Shown here: positions 49,129 to 58,795 of the stretch, in pieces
How positions within the stretch are numbered: the first letter of the stretch is position 1
Layout: every line of letters begins with the position of its first letter
Source of the DNA: Limosilactobacillus caecicola
Lineage (GTDB): Bacteria; Bacillota; Bacilli; Lactobacillales; Lactobacillaceae
DNA length: 64,000 nt
NCBI RefSeq assembly: GCF_943192935.1
Contig: NZ_CALPCI010000002.1
Coordinates: 432,082 to 496,081, forward strand
Direction of reading: 5' to 3'
Translations under genes and position numbers: made by a program
The notes under the pieces: model-generated
Database searches by the model: none
Told to the model about the DNA's origin: nothing
The model's input: the letters and a program-made list of their open reading frames with translations, nothing else

Positions 49129-49983
49129 TTAATTTACTGTTCCGATGAGCAAATCAACATCAACCGTGACGCTCGTTAACTGTTGAATTTCTGCATCCGT
49201 TAATTTTCGCACATTTTTCCCCCAATGGAGTGGTGACATCTCAATCATGCTGCTACGTAAGTTTTGAGGGACTGCAAATTGATAGTTAATATTAACAATT
49301 TCGTGTTGGGGAAAATTTTGCGCAAATAATTCACGAACTGCTGAATTGTCATACTGTTGGTGTTGATCATTATTAGCATAAAGTAATTCACGCATCTCAT
49401 GCAGATAATTAGCAGTTGGAATAACCTTAAAGACCTTCCCTTGCTTTTTTAAGATCCGCCGAAATTCCTGATAATCGGATGGTGAAAATAATTCCATAAT
49501 GGCATCAAAAGAATGGTCAGCGAAGGGCAGTTGTCGTAAATCGGCCAAGCAGAAAAACGCGTGAGTGTCTAATTGAGTGGCCAATTGAACTCCCGCTCGT
49601 GAGATATCAAAACCTACATAGGTATCGCTGACATCAGACCGCGCTTTTTCTAATTGAACAATTGGTGTTCCTTCCCCCGTGCCAACATCTAGAATGGTCA
49701 TTGCTTGCTTTGATAAGTACTGGTTAATTTTTGTCAAAATACCCCGGAAAAAGCCAGCTTCAAGAATCGCTCGCCGTGCAAGCAACATGGGACGATCATA
49801 TTCACTTCGCACCCCGTGACGAAGAAAATAAACGTAACCATGTTTATTAATATTGATCGAATGTCCATTAACACATACTAGTTGCTGATCAATTACCCGT
49901 TGAAATTTATCATGACAGACTGGGCATTCTAATAATGTTAAATGATTTTGAAGCCATTGGGTCGTTTTATCAATTTTTTTCAT
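49129..49983 (-). CDS. rlmA: 23S rRNA (guanine-N1)-methyltransferase, RlmA family
   Basis: 284 residues. An N-terminal zinc finger (CPVCHDKF...LVCVNGHS, residues 20-42) is followed by the RlmA signature SEYDRPMLLARRAILEAGFF and a SAM-binding ILDVGTGEGTPIVQL domain. The family methylates N1 of G745 or G748 in 23S rRNA helix 35; which one here cannot be told from sequence alone (Gram-positive members such as TlrB act at G748). ATG with ACGAGGA upstream. Confidence 0.9.
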   Translation of the reverse strand: MKKIDKTTQWLQNHLTLLECPVCHDKFQRVIDQQLVCVNGHSININKHGYVYFLRHGVRSEYDRPMLLARRAILEAGFFRGILTKINQYLSKQAMTILDVGTGEGTPIVQLEKARSDVSDTYVGFDISRAGVQLATQLDTHAFFCLADLRQLPFADHSFDAIMELFSPSDYQEFRRILKKQGKVFKVIPTANYLHEMRELLYANNDQHQQYDNSAVRELFAQNFPQHEIVNINYQFAVPQNLRSSMIEMSPLHWGKNVRKLTDAEIQQLTSVTVDVDLLIGTVN

Positions 49984-50047
49984 TTGATTTTTTCCTCGTA
50001 AAATTTATTCTGATTGTTCTCTCCTGCTGGTAGATTGCTTGTGAAAC

Positions 50048-50056
50048 TGCTATCAT
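50048..50056 (+). promoter_or_regulatory. Extended -10 upstream of pgl
   Basis: TGcTATCAT about 30 bases before the pgl start. No clear -35. Confidence 0.4.
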
Positions 50057-50084
50057 ATAGTCAATCGATATAGGAGGCATTCTC

Positions 50085-51116
50085 ATGACTGAAAACTTTT
50101 TAATTGGAACTTACACTGATAAGGATAGTCAGGGTCTATATGCGATCACCCTTGATACAGATCAAGAGCAATTAATCAACGATCGTTTAGTTGTCAAAAC
50201 AGAGAAACCCGCATATTTGCAGGTTGGCAAAAACGATCTTGTATATGCCATTCGTAAAGAAGGCGACCTGGGTGGTGTCGCATCGTACAAAATTGTCGAT
50301 GGTCAGGCCACTTTAATTGATAAGGATCTGCAACCTGGTTCTACTCCAGCCTACCTAGGTTTAGATGAAAAGGATCACCTGATGTTCACCGCTAATTATC
50401 ATACCGCGGACGTTAAAGTATACAAGCTCAATGATGATGGGACCTTTACCTTAACAGACACGGTTACACATAAAGGTGTAACTGGCCCACGGCCTGAACA
50501 AGTCGATGGCCCCCACCCGCATATTGCAGACTTAACTCCCGATGGTCGCTTAGCTGTTTGTGACCTCGGTTTAGACCTGCTCGTCGTGTACAACATTAGT
50601 GACGACGGTAAGCTCACCGCCGTTTCCCAATTCAAATTTGAACCCGGTTATGGGCCTCGTCACTTTGTCTTTCATCCAAATGGCAAGTATGCTTACGTAC
50701 TCGGTGAATTAAGCAGTCTGTTGACAACCTTCAAGTACAATCCTTCCAATGCTTCCTTTACCGAAGTCCAGAAGCTTAAAACAATTCCTGACGATTGGAC
50801 AGCGCATAACGGTGCCGCAGCAATTCATATTACAAAGGATGGGCGCTTTATTTACACTACTAACCGTGGCGAAAATACCATTGCTGTCTTTGCTGTAAAG
50901 GACGATGGCACACTTGAACATCTTCAATCGATTTCAACCGAGGGGGATTTCCCACGTGACTTTGAATTAAGCACAGATGAAAATTATCTGGTAGCGGCTA
51001 ATCAAAATACAGATAATCTAACCCTTTACCGCCGTGATCCTGAAACCGGAAAATTAACAATGTTGCAAAAAGACGTAGATAGTCCTCAAGGAATTTGTGT
51101 TAAAAAGTGGAACTAA
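50085..51116 (+). CDS. pgl: 6-phosphogluconolactonase, beta-propeller type
   Basis: 343 residues of the lactonase (YkgB/Pgl) family, a seven-bladed beta-propeller. It hydrolyses 6-phosphogluconolactone in the oxidative pentose phosphate/phosphoketolase route, central in heterofermentative lactobacilli. Landmarks are NFLIGTYTDKDSQGLY, GPHPHIADLTPDGRLAVCDLG and GPRHFVFHPNGKYAYVLGEL. ATG with a TAGGAGG box. Monocistronic, ended by a terminator at 51133-51177. Confidence 0.93.
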   Translation: MTENFLIGTYTDKDSQGLYAITLDTDQEQLINDRLVVKTEKPAYLQVGKNDLVYAIRKEGDLGGVASYKIVDGQATLIDKDLQPGSTPAYLGLDEKDHLMFTANYHTADVKVYKLNDDGTFTLTDTVTHKGVTGPRPEQVDGPHPHIADLTPDGRLAVCDLGLDLLVVYNISDDGKLTAVSQFKFEPGYGPRHFVFHPNGKYAYVLGELSSLLTTFKYNPSNASFTEVQKLKTIPDDWTAHNGAAAIHITKDGRFIYTTNRGENTIAVFAVKDDGTLEHLQSISTEGDFPRDFELSTDENYLVAANQNTDNLTLYRRDPETGKLTMLQKDVDSPQGICVKKWN

Positions 51117-51132
51117 CGTAAACCAAAATTAC

Positions 51133-51177
51133 TAAGAGTGTGGTTATAGAAAACTTTTCTTTAACCACACTCTTTTG
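51133..51177 (+). terminator. Bidirectional terminator between pgl and the RluD-family gene
   Basis: An AAGAGTGTGGTTA/TAACCACACTCTT stem with an 18-base loop, flanked by A/T tracts; the convergent pseudouridine synthase gene ends inside it. Confidence 0.85.
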
Positions 51178-52069
51178 TTATTTGTAATTGATGAATTAGC
51201 TGTTGAAGATCATTTGGCAATGGTGCTTGGCAAGTGATCTGACGTTGCTTAAAAGGACTAAAGAAACTAACTCGTTCACAATGTAAAGCCTGGCGTTGAA
51301 CTAACTCACAATCGCCACCATACATTTCATCGCCCTCGAGGGGATGACCTAAAAAACTAAAATGAACCCTGATTTGGTGGGTTCTTCCTGTATGAAGGCG
51401 GACCTGCACGATTGTGGCACATTTCCCAGCTTGTTTTGTCCAAAACTCCGTCACTGACGGCTTTCCTGAAGGACTAACCCGCCGTTTAACAAACGAAGCC
51501 GGATCACGCTCAATGGGAGCATAGATATAGCCATGTTCAATGGCCAAATGTCCACCAACCACCGCAAGGTAGTCTTTCTTGACCTCATGCCGCTTCAATT
51601 GACTATCTAAAACCGCATGAGCAAAACGATGCTTGGGAAAAATCACTAAGCCACTCGTATCTTTATCTAAGCGCGTTGCTACATGAGTAACCTGATTTGG
51701 ATAGTGGTTAGCAACATAATAATATTTGACTCGGTTAACTAAACTATCCTGGACAGGCACATTATGTGCTGGAACAGTTGCCACCCCAGCAGCCTTATTA
51801 ATAATGAGAAAATCGTCATCTTCATAGGCAATCATAAATTGCTTATCACAAGCGACAACCTTCGGATTGGCTAGTTCATCTGGTAAAACAATCCCCACTG
51901 TTTGCCCAGGTTGGACTTTTTCAACCGCCCATGCCGGATGGTCACCAATCAAAAGTGCACCACCGTGAAAAATGGCGACCTTAATTAGCGAGCTAGTGAC
52001 GCCACAAGATTTTAGAACACTACGTAGTTTTCGCGGAGTTGTTCCTTGATAATGCCATGTAAATTTCAT
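51161..52069 (-). CDS. RluD-family pseudouridine synthase
   Basis: 302 residues. The catalytic Asp lies in HVATRLDKDTSGLVIF (about residue 130), followed by the RluA/RluD VQVRLHTGRTHQIRVHFSFLGHPLEGDEMYG type block (residues around 215-245, RTHQIR core). The N-terminal region resembles an S4-like domain. The isomerised uridine cannot be predicted with certainty. ATG one base after nadK, with AGGTGA upstream, so the relQ-nadK-rlu genes are coupled. Confidence 0.92.
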   Translation of the reverse strand: MKFTWHYQGTTPRKLRSVLKSCGVTSSLIKVAIFHGGALLIGDHPAWAVEKVQPGQTVGIVLPDELANPKVVACDKQFMIAYEDDDFLIINKAAGVATVPAHNVPVQDSLVNRVKYYYVANHYPNQVTHVATRLDKDTSGLVIFPKHRFAHAVLDSQLKRHEVKKDYLAVVGGHLAIEHGYIYAPIERDPASFVKRRVSPSGKPSVTEFWTKQAGKCATIVQVRLHTGRTHQIRVHFSFLGHPLEGDEMYGGDCELVQRQALHCERVSFFSPFKQRQITCQAPLPNDLQQLIHQLQITKECG

Positions 52070-52070
52070 T

Positions 52071-52877
52071 TTACAGGTCACCTATGAATGATTCACGAAC
52101 CCGTTGCCAGAAATTAGTATGTCGATATTTGGCAAACCGTATTTTCTTATCGGAAACCTTAAAAGTAAGTTCGACCAGATGATGACTAGGTGAATCTAAA
52201 ACCCACTTATCCCGATCACAAGTCAAAACGACGCTTGACTCATCCGCTAACCGCAAGGTTAAAACATTTTCTGAACCAAAAATAGTGGGCGAACCTAACG
52301 TTCTAAATACCCGGTTATTGAGTGACGCCATTTCAGCTAATTGAAAACCAATAATATGGGGATCCATGACTGCACCACCAACCGCTTTGTTATAGGCAGT
52401 TGACCCAGTCGGTGTAGAAACACACAGGCCATCACCACGAAATCGCTCAAACAATTCGTGATTGATATAAACATCACATACCATTGTTTTCGTGATGTTT
52501 TTGATGGTTGATTCGTTCAGAGCAATTTTATGCAACACTTGTCCATCAGAAAATTTGGCCGTCATATCAAGTAATGGATAGCTAATTGACTGCCCGGTGC
52601 CATTTCGTAAGCTAGCAACCAAATCATTCACTTCGAATTTACGCCAGTCAGTATAAAAGCCAAGATGCCCGGTGTGAATCCCCACAAACCTAATCGTGTC
52701 CAATTGATCTTGATATTTACTAAACGCTGATAGTAGCGTTCCATCACCACCAATTGAGATAACGATATCAGGGGTTTGTTCGTCATACTGAATCCGGTAC
52801 TGCTTTAGTCCTTGGATAATTAGCTCTTTAATCCTCAAAGACTCTGGAGAGGAATACGTGTAAATTGCAACTTTCAT
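52071..52877 (-). CDS. nadK: NAD kinase
   Basis: 268 residues. It phosphorylates NAD to NADP. The [10 protein letters not shown] motif (residues 45-54) and the conserved [19 protein letters not shown] block (about residue 150) are intact. ATG with a GGTGA box, 11 bases after relQ. The relQ-nadK-rluD order is conserved in Firmicutes. Confidence 0.97.
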   Translation of the reverse strand: MKVAIYTYSSPESLRIKELIIQGLKQYRIQYDEQTPDIVISIGGDGTLLSAFSKYQDQLDTIRFVGIHTGHLGFYTDWRKFEVNDLVASLRNGTGQSISYPLLDMTAKFSDGQVLHKIALNESTIKNITKTMVCDVYINHELFERFRGDGLCVSTPTGSTAYNKAVGGAVMDPHIIGFQLAEMASLNNRVFRTLGSPTIFGSENVLTLRLADESSVVLTCDRDKWVLDSPSHHLVELTFKVSDKKIRFAKYRHTNFWQRVRESFIGDL

Positions 52878-52888
52878 AAAATCACCAG

Positions 52889-53557
52889 CTATTTTTCATT
52901 ATTGTCGATCGGATTTGTAGATTTGTCTGACCAATCAGAATTCTTACTATAGGAAAATAAATTCTGGGCTTCTTGAATTTCTTCACGAATTTCCGACATT
53001 TCATTATCAAGTTTGAATGCTGCCTCGGCAGCGCGTTTCAAACGTGCCGACAAGTCACTAGGAAATTCACCTTGATATTTATAATTCAGTGAATGCTCAA
53101 TCGTGGCCCAAAAGTTCATGGCTAATGTCCGAATCTGAATCTCCGCTAAAATACGCTTTTCACCGGTAATTAATTGAACGGGATATTCGATCACAATATG
53201 ATATGAACGATACCCACTTGGCTTAACGTTACTGATGTAGTCACGTTCTTCTAAAATGTTCATATCACTACGTTCACGAAGCAAGTCCACCACTTCATAA
53301 ATATCCTCAACAAATTGGCACATGATCCGCACACCAGCGATATCTTGCATATCTTGCTCCAAGCGGTCTTCGGCAACATGCCGCCGAACCATTTTTTCCT
53401 TAATACTGTCGACCGGCTTAACCCGCCCAGTGACAAATTCAATTGGTGAATGTTGAGCCTGATCTTGATATTGCTTTCGCATTCCACGAAGCTTGACCTT
53501 TAATTCATTCACCGCTTGCTGATATGGTAGTAAAAAATGTTGCCAATCATCAACCAT
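52889..53557 (-). CDS. relQ: Small alarmone synthetase RelQ (GTP pyrophosphokinase)
   Basis: 222 residues of the RelA/SpoT synthetase domain without the hydrolase or regulatory domains. It makes (p)ppGpp from GTP or GDP and ATP. Landmarks are [46 protein letters not shown] and [21 protein letters not shown]. The ATG at 53557 has GGAGGA seven bases upstream; the longer frame has no better start. Confidence 0.95.
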   Translation of the reverse strand: MVDDWQHFLLPYQQAVNELKVKLRGMRKQYQDQAQHSPIEFVTGRVKPVDSIKEKMVRRHVAEDRLEQDMQDIAGVRIMCQFVEDIYEVVDLLRERSDMNILEERDYISNVKPSGYRSYHIVIEYPVQLITGEKRILAEIQIRTLAMNFWATIEHSLNYKYQGEFPSDLSARLKRAAEAAFKLDNEMSEIREEIQEAQNLFSYSKNSDWSDKSTNPIDNNEK

Positions 53558-53605
53558 GACATTTCCTCCTTCTATGATCCACCCCATCATTTTATCATAC
53601 GTTTA

Positions 53606-54634
53606 TCAGATCTGACCATTGCTCTTCGAAGACCGACAAATGTAATTAATTTTTTCATCAACTGTTCGAAACCATTTTGGTTGCTGCAAATATTTAACTC
53701 CATTGGCTTGCAACTTAATGATTGACACCAAAATTAGTTGTTGCTGCCAATCAAACACTAACAGATCCCTTAATTTCTGAACATTTTGGGATGATAAGCA
53801 TGGCATTTCTAGCCATTTTGCTTGGTTGATCAACATTTGCTCCCACTGTTGTTGACTAACAATTGTTCCCAGAGGAAAATCTTCCAAAACTAATAACGTT
53901 CTAATTCGCCATTCGATCACTGGCCTTTGCATAACAGGCCAACGGGGAATGATATCGTGGACAAATAGTGGGCAACAGCTGGCCACATGCCCATGTTGGT
54001 AAGCTAATTCTGTGAGTTCTCGTTGAGAATTACGCTCGCGAAATAAACGTATGGTTTGTTTAATCAAACGTTCTTGCTGGGTGAACCGTTGACTATTAAA
54101 CGAGCACTGGTAAAGAGACATCTTTTCAAGTTGGTTTTGCATGACGTTCCAAAAATAAAGGACTGGTTTCCCATGATAGTTCTGAGTGAATTCGGCTATT
54201 TTCGCCGATTGAAGCCGACGCCGATAGGGGCTACCTAAGAACCAAATCACACCAATTCCTAAACTTCTGTAACCATTATTGCGTGACCGAATTTGCTGTA
54301 ATGTCAAAGGACTACATTGGAATTCTAATGCAATTAATTGGTGACTCACTGTAATTAAGATATCGGGACGCTGTTTAATATCCGACAGATACGGTTCCAT
54401 TTGCGGTGCCCAGCCATTTTGGCGTGCCCACTGAAAAATTTGTCTTTTCCCGATTAAATGTTCATCCGTTTGACCATGCAAATTACTTAGAGTTTGATAA
54501 TGTGCAAAGAAGTTTTTGCCACCACGCGTTCTCACAATCATTTGGGCATGACATTGTGGACAATAATATTTCTCTCCGGTTTGCAAATTATGGGCATTAA
54601 CTAACTGTCCAGATTCGTTAACTGCAATTTTCAT
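53606..54634 (-). CDS. coiA: CoiA-like competence protein
   Basis: 342 residues. CoiA promotes recombination of incoming DNA during transformation. An N-terminal zinc-finger-like CPQCHAQMIVRTRG segment precedes a nuclease-like region: HLIGKRQIFQWA, RPDILIT and LIALEFQCSPL (Glu in a PD-(D/E)XK-like arrangement). The ATG at 54634 has a GAGGGGGG box. It lies downstream of mecA, the usual competence neighbourhood, but behind a terminator. Confidence 0.9.
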   Translation of the reverse strand: MKIAVNESGQLVNAHNLQTGEKYYCPQCHAQMIVRTRGGKNFFAHYQTLSNLHGQTDEHLIGKRQIFQWARQNGWAPQMEPYLSDIKQRPDILITVSHQLIALEFQCSPLTLQQIRSRNNGYRSLGIGVIWFLGSPYRRRLQSAKIAEFTQNYHGKPVLYFWNVMQNQLEKMSLYQCSFNSQRFTQQERLIKQTIRLFRERNSQRELTELAYQHGHVASCCPLFVHDIIPRWPVMQRPVIEWRIRTLLVLEDFPLGTIVSQQQWEQMLINQAKWLEMPCLSSQNVQKLRDLLVFDWQQQLILVSIIKLQANGVKYLQQPKWFRTVDEKINYICRSSKSNGQI

Positions 54635-54680
54635 TTTATCCCCCCTCACTACTAAGGACGGATAAAATTAGCAAAAATAT

Positions 54681-54717
54681 CAAAAAAACGTCACCTCTTG
54701 CAAATAAAGAGATGACG
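54681..54717 (-). terminator. Terminator after mecA
   Basis: A GTCATCTCTT/AAGAGGTGAC stem with a seven-base loop on the minus strand, followed by seven T residues. Confidence 0.88.
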
Positions 54718-54732
54718 GGCTAGGAAACAATG

Positions 54733-55398
54733 TTACTTGAAATAGTATTTAGCAGTGTCTAATGCAGATTGACTCATAATCAATTTAGCATGCTCTTGCA
54801 AGACTGCAGGAGCCATTTCTACGAGATCGCCATATTCTGCTGCAATTGCTCGTTCATTAAGTGTCGAATCAGCGGTGTAAAATTCGTTGTCTACTCTTTG
54901 AACCATTAGATAATAATGGCCATTAAGCAAGTATAAATCAGAGGTCAATTCATCGTCATTCAAAACACCGGATAACTGAATAAAGTCTTCAAAATCAGCA
55001 AATCGAACAACAAACGAAGCCGCGTCTGTCGCGGTGTCCTCAGATTCCGTCGGATTCGTTACATTATTGGTAACTGCTTGCTGATCGTGATCGTGTTCCT
55101 TTAATTGGTCAGCGATCAGTTGGGATATTTGGCTCACCTCAGATGTTGAGCTCTGGGGTCGCACATTCTTGGAAATAATTAATTCCAAGCCATCCTTAAT
55201 TGGCAAAGCTTGAAAGGTCACTGAATCGTTCTTTTTAAATTGATGATCGGTATCAACTTCAGCCAAGATACTATAGAAAAAGTCTTCAATTTGATTTTGG
55301 TTTCCAATGAGATCCAGCATGGTAATTCCCCGTTCATCCAGATCATTTTGGTCGATAATGACTTGAATCGTATTCTCATCGAGTCTTTTTTTCTCCAT
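54733..55398 (-). CDS. mecA: MecA, ClpC adaptor protein
   Basis: 221 residues. An adaptor that feeds substrates (ComK, or Spx-type proteins in other Firmicutes) to ClpCP. The N-terminal substrate domain (TIQVIIDQNDLDERGITMLDLIGN) and the C-terminal ClpC-binding domain (VVRFADFEDFIQLSG...LYLLNGHYYLMVQ) are joined by an acidic Q/T-rich linker. The ATG at 55398 has GGAGGTG upstream. Confidence 0.94.
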   Translation of the reverse strand: MEKKRLDENTIQVIIDQNDLDERGITMLDLIGNQNQIEDFFYSILAEVDTDHQFKKNDSVTFQALPIKDGLELIISKNVRPQSSTSEVSQISQLIADQLKEHDHDQQAVTNNVTNPTESEDTATDAASFVVRFADFEDFIQLSGVLNDDELTSDLYLLNGHYYLMVQRVDNEFYTADSTLNERAIAAEYGDLVEMAPAVLQEHAKLIMSQSALDTAKYYFK

Positions 55399-55538
55399 TT
55401 TTACACCTCCAGTCACTATCGTTCAGTATAATAATTTTACCCAATCTAAAATTGTAGTCAAGTCCTGTGTTCTGCCCCCCAATTTTATCTCCGCATAATC
55501 ATTCCAACCAATTATATTATTACACCTCTCAACTAGTG

Positions 55539-55544
55539 TATAAT
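55539..55544 (+). promoter_or_regulatory. -10 element of the ABM-like gene
   Basis: TG-TATAAT about 25 bases before the gene; a weak TTATTA lies 16 bases upstream as a possible -35. Confidence 0.45.
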
Positions 55545-55568
55545 GGAACACATAAAGGAGTGAGATGA

Positions 55569-56066
55569 ATGATTAAAGTAATTAATTATGCTTTAGGTTC
55601 CAAAACATATTTTGAAGATGAAATTAAAGATTATACAGACCGGCACTTTGTAATGGCTGAAAATTTAACAACTGAGGATAACTATATTTTATTAGATCTA
55701 TCTGACAAAGCGAACATTTTTGGATCGTCAATTAAATTGGAAACCATTTATAATGTTGGTATTGATGATTTTAAGGGTTACTTCTTCCTTCAAGCTTTTG
55801 ACCTTGGCAAGGAAAAACGAGAAATGCTCAAAAAAGTAGCACCAAAAGTTTTAGACGATAGTTTTGAACACTATACTGGCAAAATGACTGGTGGATATTT
55901 TTCTACTAGAATGGACCACCCACAAACTCACGTTATGTTAACAGTGTGGAAAACTAAAGAGGACCTAGAAGCTTGGCTTAATAGTAAAGAATACGCTGAA
56001 TTAAAAGACTATACTAACCAGCAGTTGCGGAATTTCACTGAAATTTTCAAGACTGTTGAAGATTAA
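55569..56066 (+). CDS. ABM-like (antibiotic biosynthesis monooxygenase fold) protein
   Basis: 165 residues, soluble. The C-terminal half (THVMLTVWKTKEDLEAWLNS, SKEYAELKDY) has the pattern of a dimeric alpha-beta barrel/ABM domain, the fold of heme-degrading IsdG-like enzymes and of quinol monooxygenases. The N-terminal half is not recognised. The Asn/Trp/His set needed for heme cleavage cannot be assigned confidently, so enzymatic activity is open. ATG with AAAGGAGTGA; single gene with its own promoter and terminator. Confidence 0.72.
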   Translation: MIKVINYALGSKTYFEDEIKDYTDRHFVMAENLTTEDNYILLDLSDKANIFGSSIKLETIYNVGIDDFKGYFFLQAFDLGKEKREMLKKVAPKVLDDSFEHYTGKMTGGYFSTRMDHPQTHVMLTVWKTKEDLEAWLNSKEYAELKDYTNQQLRNFTEIFKTVED

Positions 56067-56126
56067 TTATACTAGTTCAATCTACTTTGAACATGATCAA
56101 AAATATCCAATTTACAGCATCAATGG

Positions 56127-56159
56127 CCTCACAATCAAACATTGTGGGACTATTTTTTG
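56127..56159 (+). terminator. Terminator after the ABM-like gene
   Basis: A CTCACAAT/ATTGTGGG stem with a five-base loop followed by six T residues. Confidence 0.65.
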
Positions 56160-56206
56160 TATTCTGACAACTTAACGTACTTTGAAAAATAATTAAATCG
56201 ACCAAA

Positions 56207-56236
56207 CAAAAAAGGTTGTACACTGATGTACAACCT
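56207..56236 (-). terminator. Terminator of the tRNA-Glu/fMet/Asp group
   Basis: An AGGTTGTAC/GTACAACCT stem on the minus strand, then six T residues, five bases after tRNA-Asp. Confidence 0.88.
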
Positions 56237-56240
56237 AAGA

Positions 56241-56315
56241 CGGTCCGTACGAGACTCGAACTCGTGATCTCATCCGTGACAGGGATGCGTCCTAAACCAA
56301 CTAGACCAACGGACC
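56241..56315 (-). tRNA. tRNA-Asp (GTC)
   Basis: Cloverleaf with GGTCCGT/ACGGACC acceptor and CATCC-CTGTCAC-GGATG anticodon arm. No encoded CCA. Identical to the copy at 62801-62875. Last gene of the short group Glu-fMet-Asp. Confidence 0.95.
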
Positions 56316-56317
56316 AA

Positions 56318-56391
<74 letters not shown>

Positions 56392-56400
56392 ATAATAAAA

Positions 56401-56475
56401 GTGACCCGTGCGAGATTTGAACTCACGTTACCAGCGTGAAAGGCTGGTGTCTTAACCAACTTGACCAACGGGTCA
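56401..56475 (-). tRNA. tRNA-Glu (TTC)
   Basis: TGACCCG/CGGGTCA acceptor; anticodon arm CCAGC-CTTTCAC-GCTGG. In the usual Firmicutes array it follows tRNA-Ser(GCT), which here lies 6 kb away at 62463-62551. Confidence 0.93.
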
Positions 56476-56614
56476 TAACGAAGAAGGAGGCATACATTAA
56501 CCCCATAACATAGCCTTTTCTCGAATAAAAGAGCACCGAAAAAAGCACTCTGTACAATTAAATAGATTTAAACTAAGGAATCACAAGAATGTTAACCCTT
56601 AATCAACGTTATCT

Positions 56615-56643
56615 ATATTAACATAACTCTATAGTTTGCACAA
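56615..56643 (-). promoter_or_regulatory. Possible promoter for the detached tRNA-Glu/fMet/Asp group
   Basis: TTGTGC (56643-56638), a 17-base spacer and extended -10 TGtTAATAT (TAATAT at 56620-56615), about 140 bases before tRNA-Glu. The surrounding 56476-56773 gap holds no gene that I can support. Confidence 0.4.
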
Positions 56644-56698
56644 GAAATAATGTAATTAATTTCATATGGTTATGCTGTAACCATGTTGCTCGACACAA

Positions 56699-56728
56699 GA
56701 AAACCCACCATTCTTGGCGGGCTTTTCA
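56699..56728 (-). terminator. Terminator after the LPXTG protein gene
   Basis: An AAAGCCCGCC/GGTGGGTTT stem with a six-base loop on the minus strand, followed by T residues. Confidence 0.82.
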
Positions 56729-56773
56729 TAACTACTAAATGAATCTAATTTCTAAACAGCAACAGGCTTAAAC

Positions 56774-58327
56774 TTAGTCTTCCTTCTTCCGCTTTAGACC
56801 AAAACCAAGGAGGCCAGCCATTGAAGCTAACGCTAAACCAACGACACCCGCTTGGTTAGCGTCATTACCAGTTTGTGGTAATTGCTTAGCTTGGCTGTCA
56901 CTTGCTGCGGTTGTCTGACCTTGCGCAAAACTTCCACCATTTGACGGTGTTCTTCCACCATTTGACGGTGTTTGGTTAGTGTTCTCTTGAGCACTACCGT
57001 TAGTTGGCGTCGTCATGCTTGATGGCAACTTCGTGTAACTTATTTCAATTGTTTGGTCGCCTTCTAGTGGGTTCCCAGTAGCAACTGAACCAATCGTTGG
57101 TGTCCAGCCATCAACTGCCGGTGCATCATATGCAGTCCACCCATTTTCTGCAACCTGCCATGGTCCGTAGGTTACTTTACCCGTGACTTCCGTTGCGGTC
57201 CGGGAAACCTTGGCAGTTTGGGTGATCGTCTTCGTGCTGCCGTCTGGAAAGGTAACCTTGATCGTCCGGGTCACCGTCTTGTTCAAGACACTTTCACGTA
57301 TTGCAGTAGCGATCGAGTTACGATCAGAAACAACAAAATTGGGTTCATGGTCAACATTGCCGTAGCTATTGAAAGCTTTCAATAGTGCAGTGTAAACATT
57401 TTGCCAGCCTTGCTTCGTAAGAGTAACCGGATAGCTACCATCAGCGTCTGGCGTTGAACCAATTTCAATATCGCCATTTACGAGCTTAAAATCACTGTAG
57501 AAACGTGTAACGGCGTCAACACCATCAATTGGCAGGGTAGCGTCAGCACTCGACAATTTAATGGCATATTTTTCCGGGTCCAACACACCAGTGACTGGTA
57601 AAACACTATTTCCTGTTAGGGTAACGTTGATTGGGAAAGGCTTGATTATTAATTTACCAAAGCCCATTGAAATCAGTGATGAGAGATTATATGGAGGTAA
57701 AACAATGTTAACAACATTCGGATTGGGTACCCACTCATTATCTACGTATTCTCCGTTGATCCAGGCTAAAAGCTGATTATAGCCAGTTTGGCTAAGAACT
57801 ACTAGATAGGTACCAACATTAATTGCTTGCCCGTTAATTAGCGCTGGTTGATGCCAATTCGTAATATGACTTACCTCTTCGTTAGTCAGTAGCCGAAGAT
57901 CGCTAGATGACGGGTTGAATTTTGGAATAGTATAGCTCAGCCCTGGCACCTGAATATCAACCGTAAATGGTTGGTATTCTTGGTAATTATTGTCAACAGT
58001 AATATCTGATTGACTGTTCTGATTATCTGTAACTTTGTTGTCTGCTGAGCTTTCATCTACTGATGAAGTTGGTGCTGACGTTGTTGACGTATTAGTTGAA
58101 ACTGGATTAGTAGATGACTTAGTTGCTTGATCACCAGTATCGTTGGTAGTTGCACCTGTACCTCGCTGGTCGATTACTTGTGTTTCTTCTGAGGCATCAT
58201 TGGTTAATTTCTGGGTGTCAGCATGACCTCTGACAGTACCGACCATCACCGCCAGCAATGTGGCAGCACAACCAATGAACCATTGCTTTTTTACTTTATA
58301 AAGTTTAAATCGTTTATCAAGTGACAT
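56774..58327 (-). CDS. LPXTG-anchored surface protein with Mub_B2-like domain
   Basis: 517 residues. The N-terminus is a long signal peptide of the KxYKxGKxW type (LYKVKKQW, then a hydrophobic run to about residue 35). Next come a S/T/N-rich stretch (40-105), a central region of about 250 residues with two YGYNQL/GWQNVYTALL-type repeats resembling adhesin sugar-domain segments, and a Mub_B2-like domain (TRTIKVTFPDGSTKTITQ...YGPWQVAENGWTAYDAP...ISYTKL). A short duplicated TPSNGG spacer leads to the sortase signal LPQTGND, a membrane helix and KRKKED. Probably a mucus or glycan adhesin; the ligand is unknown. It stands alone in the island. Confidence 0.85.
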   Translation of the reverse strand: MSLDKRFKLYKVKKQWFIGCAATLLAVMVGTVRGHADTQKLTNDASEETQVIDQRGTGATTNDTGDQATKSSTNPVSTNTSTTSAPTSSVDESSADNKVTDNQNSQSDITVDNNYQEYQPFTVDIQVPGLSYTIPKFNPSSSDLRLLTNEEVSHITNWHQPALINGQAINVGTYLVVLSQTGYNQLLAWINGEYVDNEWVPNPNVVNIVLPPYNLSSLISMGFGKLIIKPFPINVTLTGNSVLPVTGVLDPEKYAIKLSSADATLPIDGVDAVTRFYSDFKLVNGDIEIGSTPDADGSYPVTLTKQGWQNVYTALLKAFNSYGNVDHEPNFVVSDRNSIATAIRESVLNKTVTRTIKVTFPDGSTKTITQTAKVSRTATEVTGKVTYGPWQVAENGWTAYDAPAVDGWTPTIGSVATGNPLEGDQTIEISYTKLPSSMTTPTNGSAQENTNQTPSNGGRTPSNGGSFAQGQTTAASDSQAKQLPQTGNDANQAGVVGLALASMAGLLGFGLKRKKED

Positions 58328-58454
58328 GATTCATCGCCCTCTCAAAGTTATAATTCCTAATTAACCATTACATTTATAGTATATTTCACTGAAACCGGAA
58401 ATACAAATAAAACGTAGCTAATAGGAAGCACAAAGAGAGTGTTGGTTACGAAGA

Positions 58455-58590
58455 GAAGTCAACTTTTCCTATCAACCACTAACATTTCAATGAATCTTTC
58501 TAGATTTTCAAACTGTCTGTAATAATACCTGCTAATTTAGGTCATGCTGTGGATATGCTATTTTCTATTTCAACGAAGTCAACTTTTCCT
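58455..58590. repeat. Two 16-bp direct repeats 120 bp apart in a gene-poor stretch
   Basis: GAAGTCAACTTTTCCT occurs at 58455-58470 and 58575-58590. The region 58328-59138 otherwise has no convincing gene except a 40-codon frame at 58796-58918 and looks like decayed DNA. Meaning unknown. Confidence 0.5.
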
Positions 58591-58795
58591 CCAGTAGCTA
58601 TGGTAACAATACATCTAAGTTACTAAATTCATTATCTACATCGCTAACGATAACAGTGAGAAGCTTTTTACTTTGTACTGCTCATAATATTGAGTAACAA
58701 TATTGCCACAGTTCAAATATCGGTAAACGAGCTATCTTATTCATCACCATGGATCACCTTCTAATTCAAGATTAGAAAACGGTTACCTTAACTTC

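Noticed and set aside
58455..58590. Two 16-bp repeats considered as a degenerate CRISPR array
   Set aside because: Only two copies, separated by 104 bp of unrelated sequence, no palindromy and no cas genes in the window.
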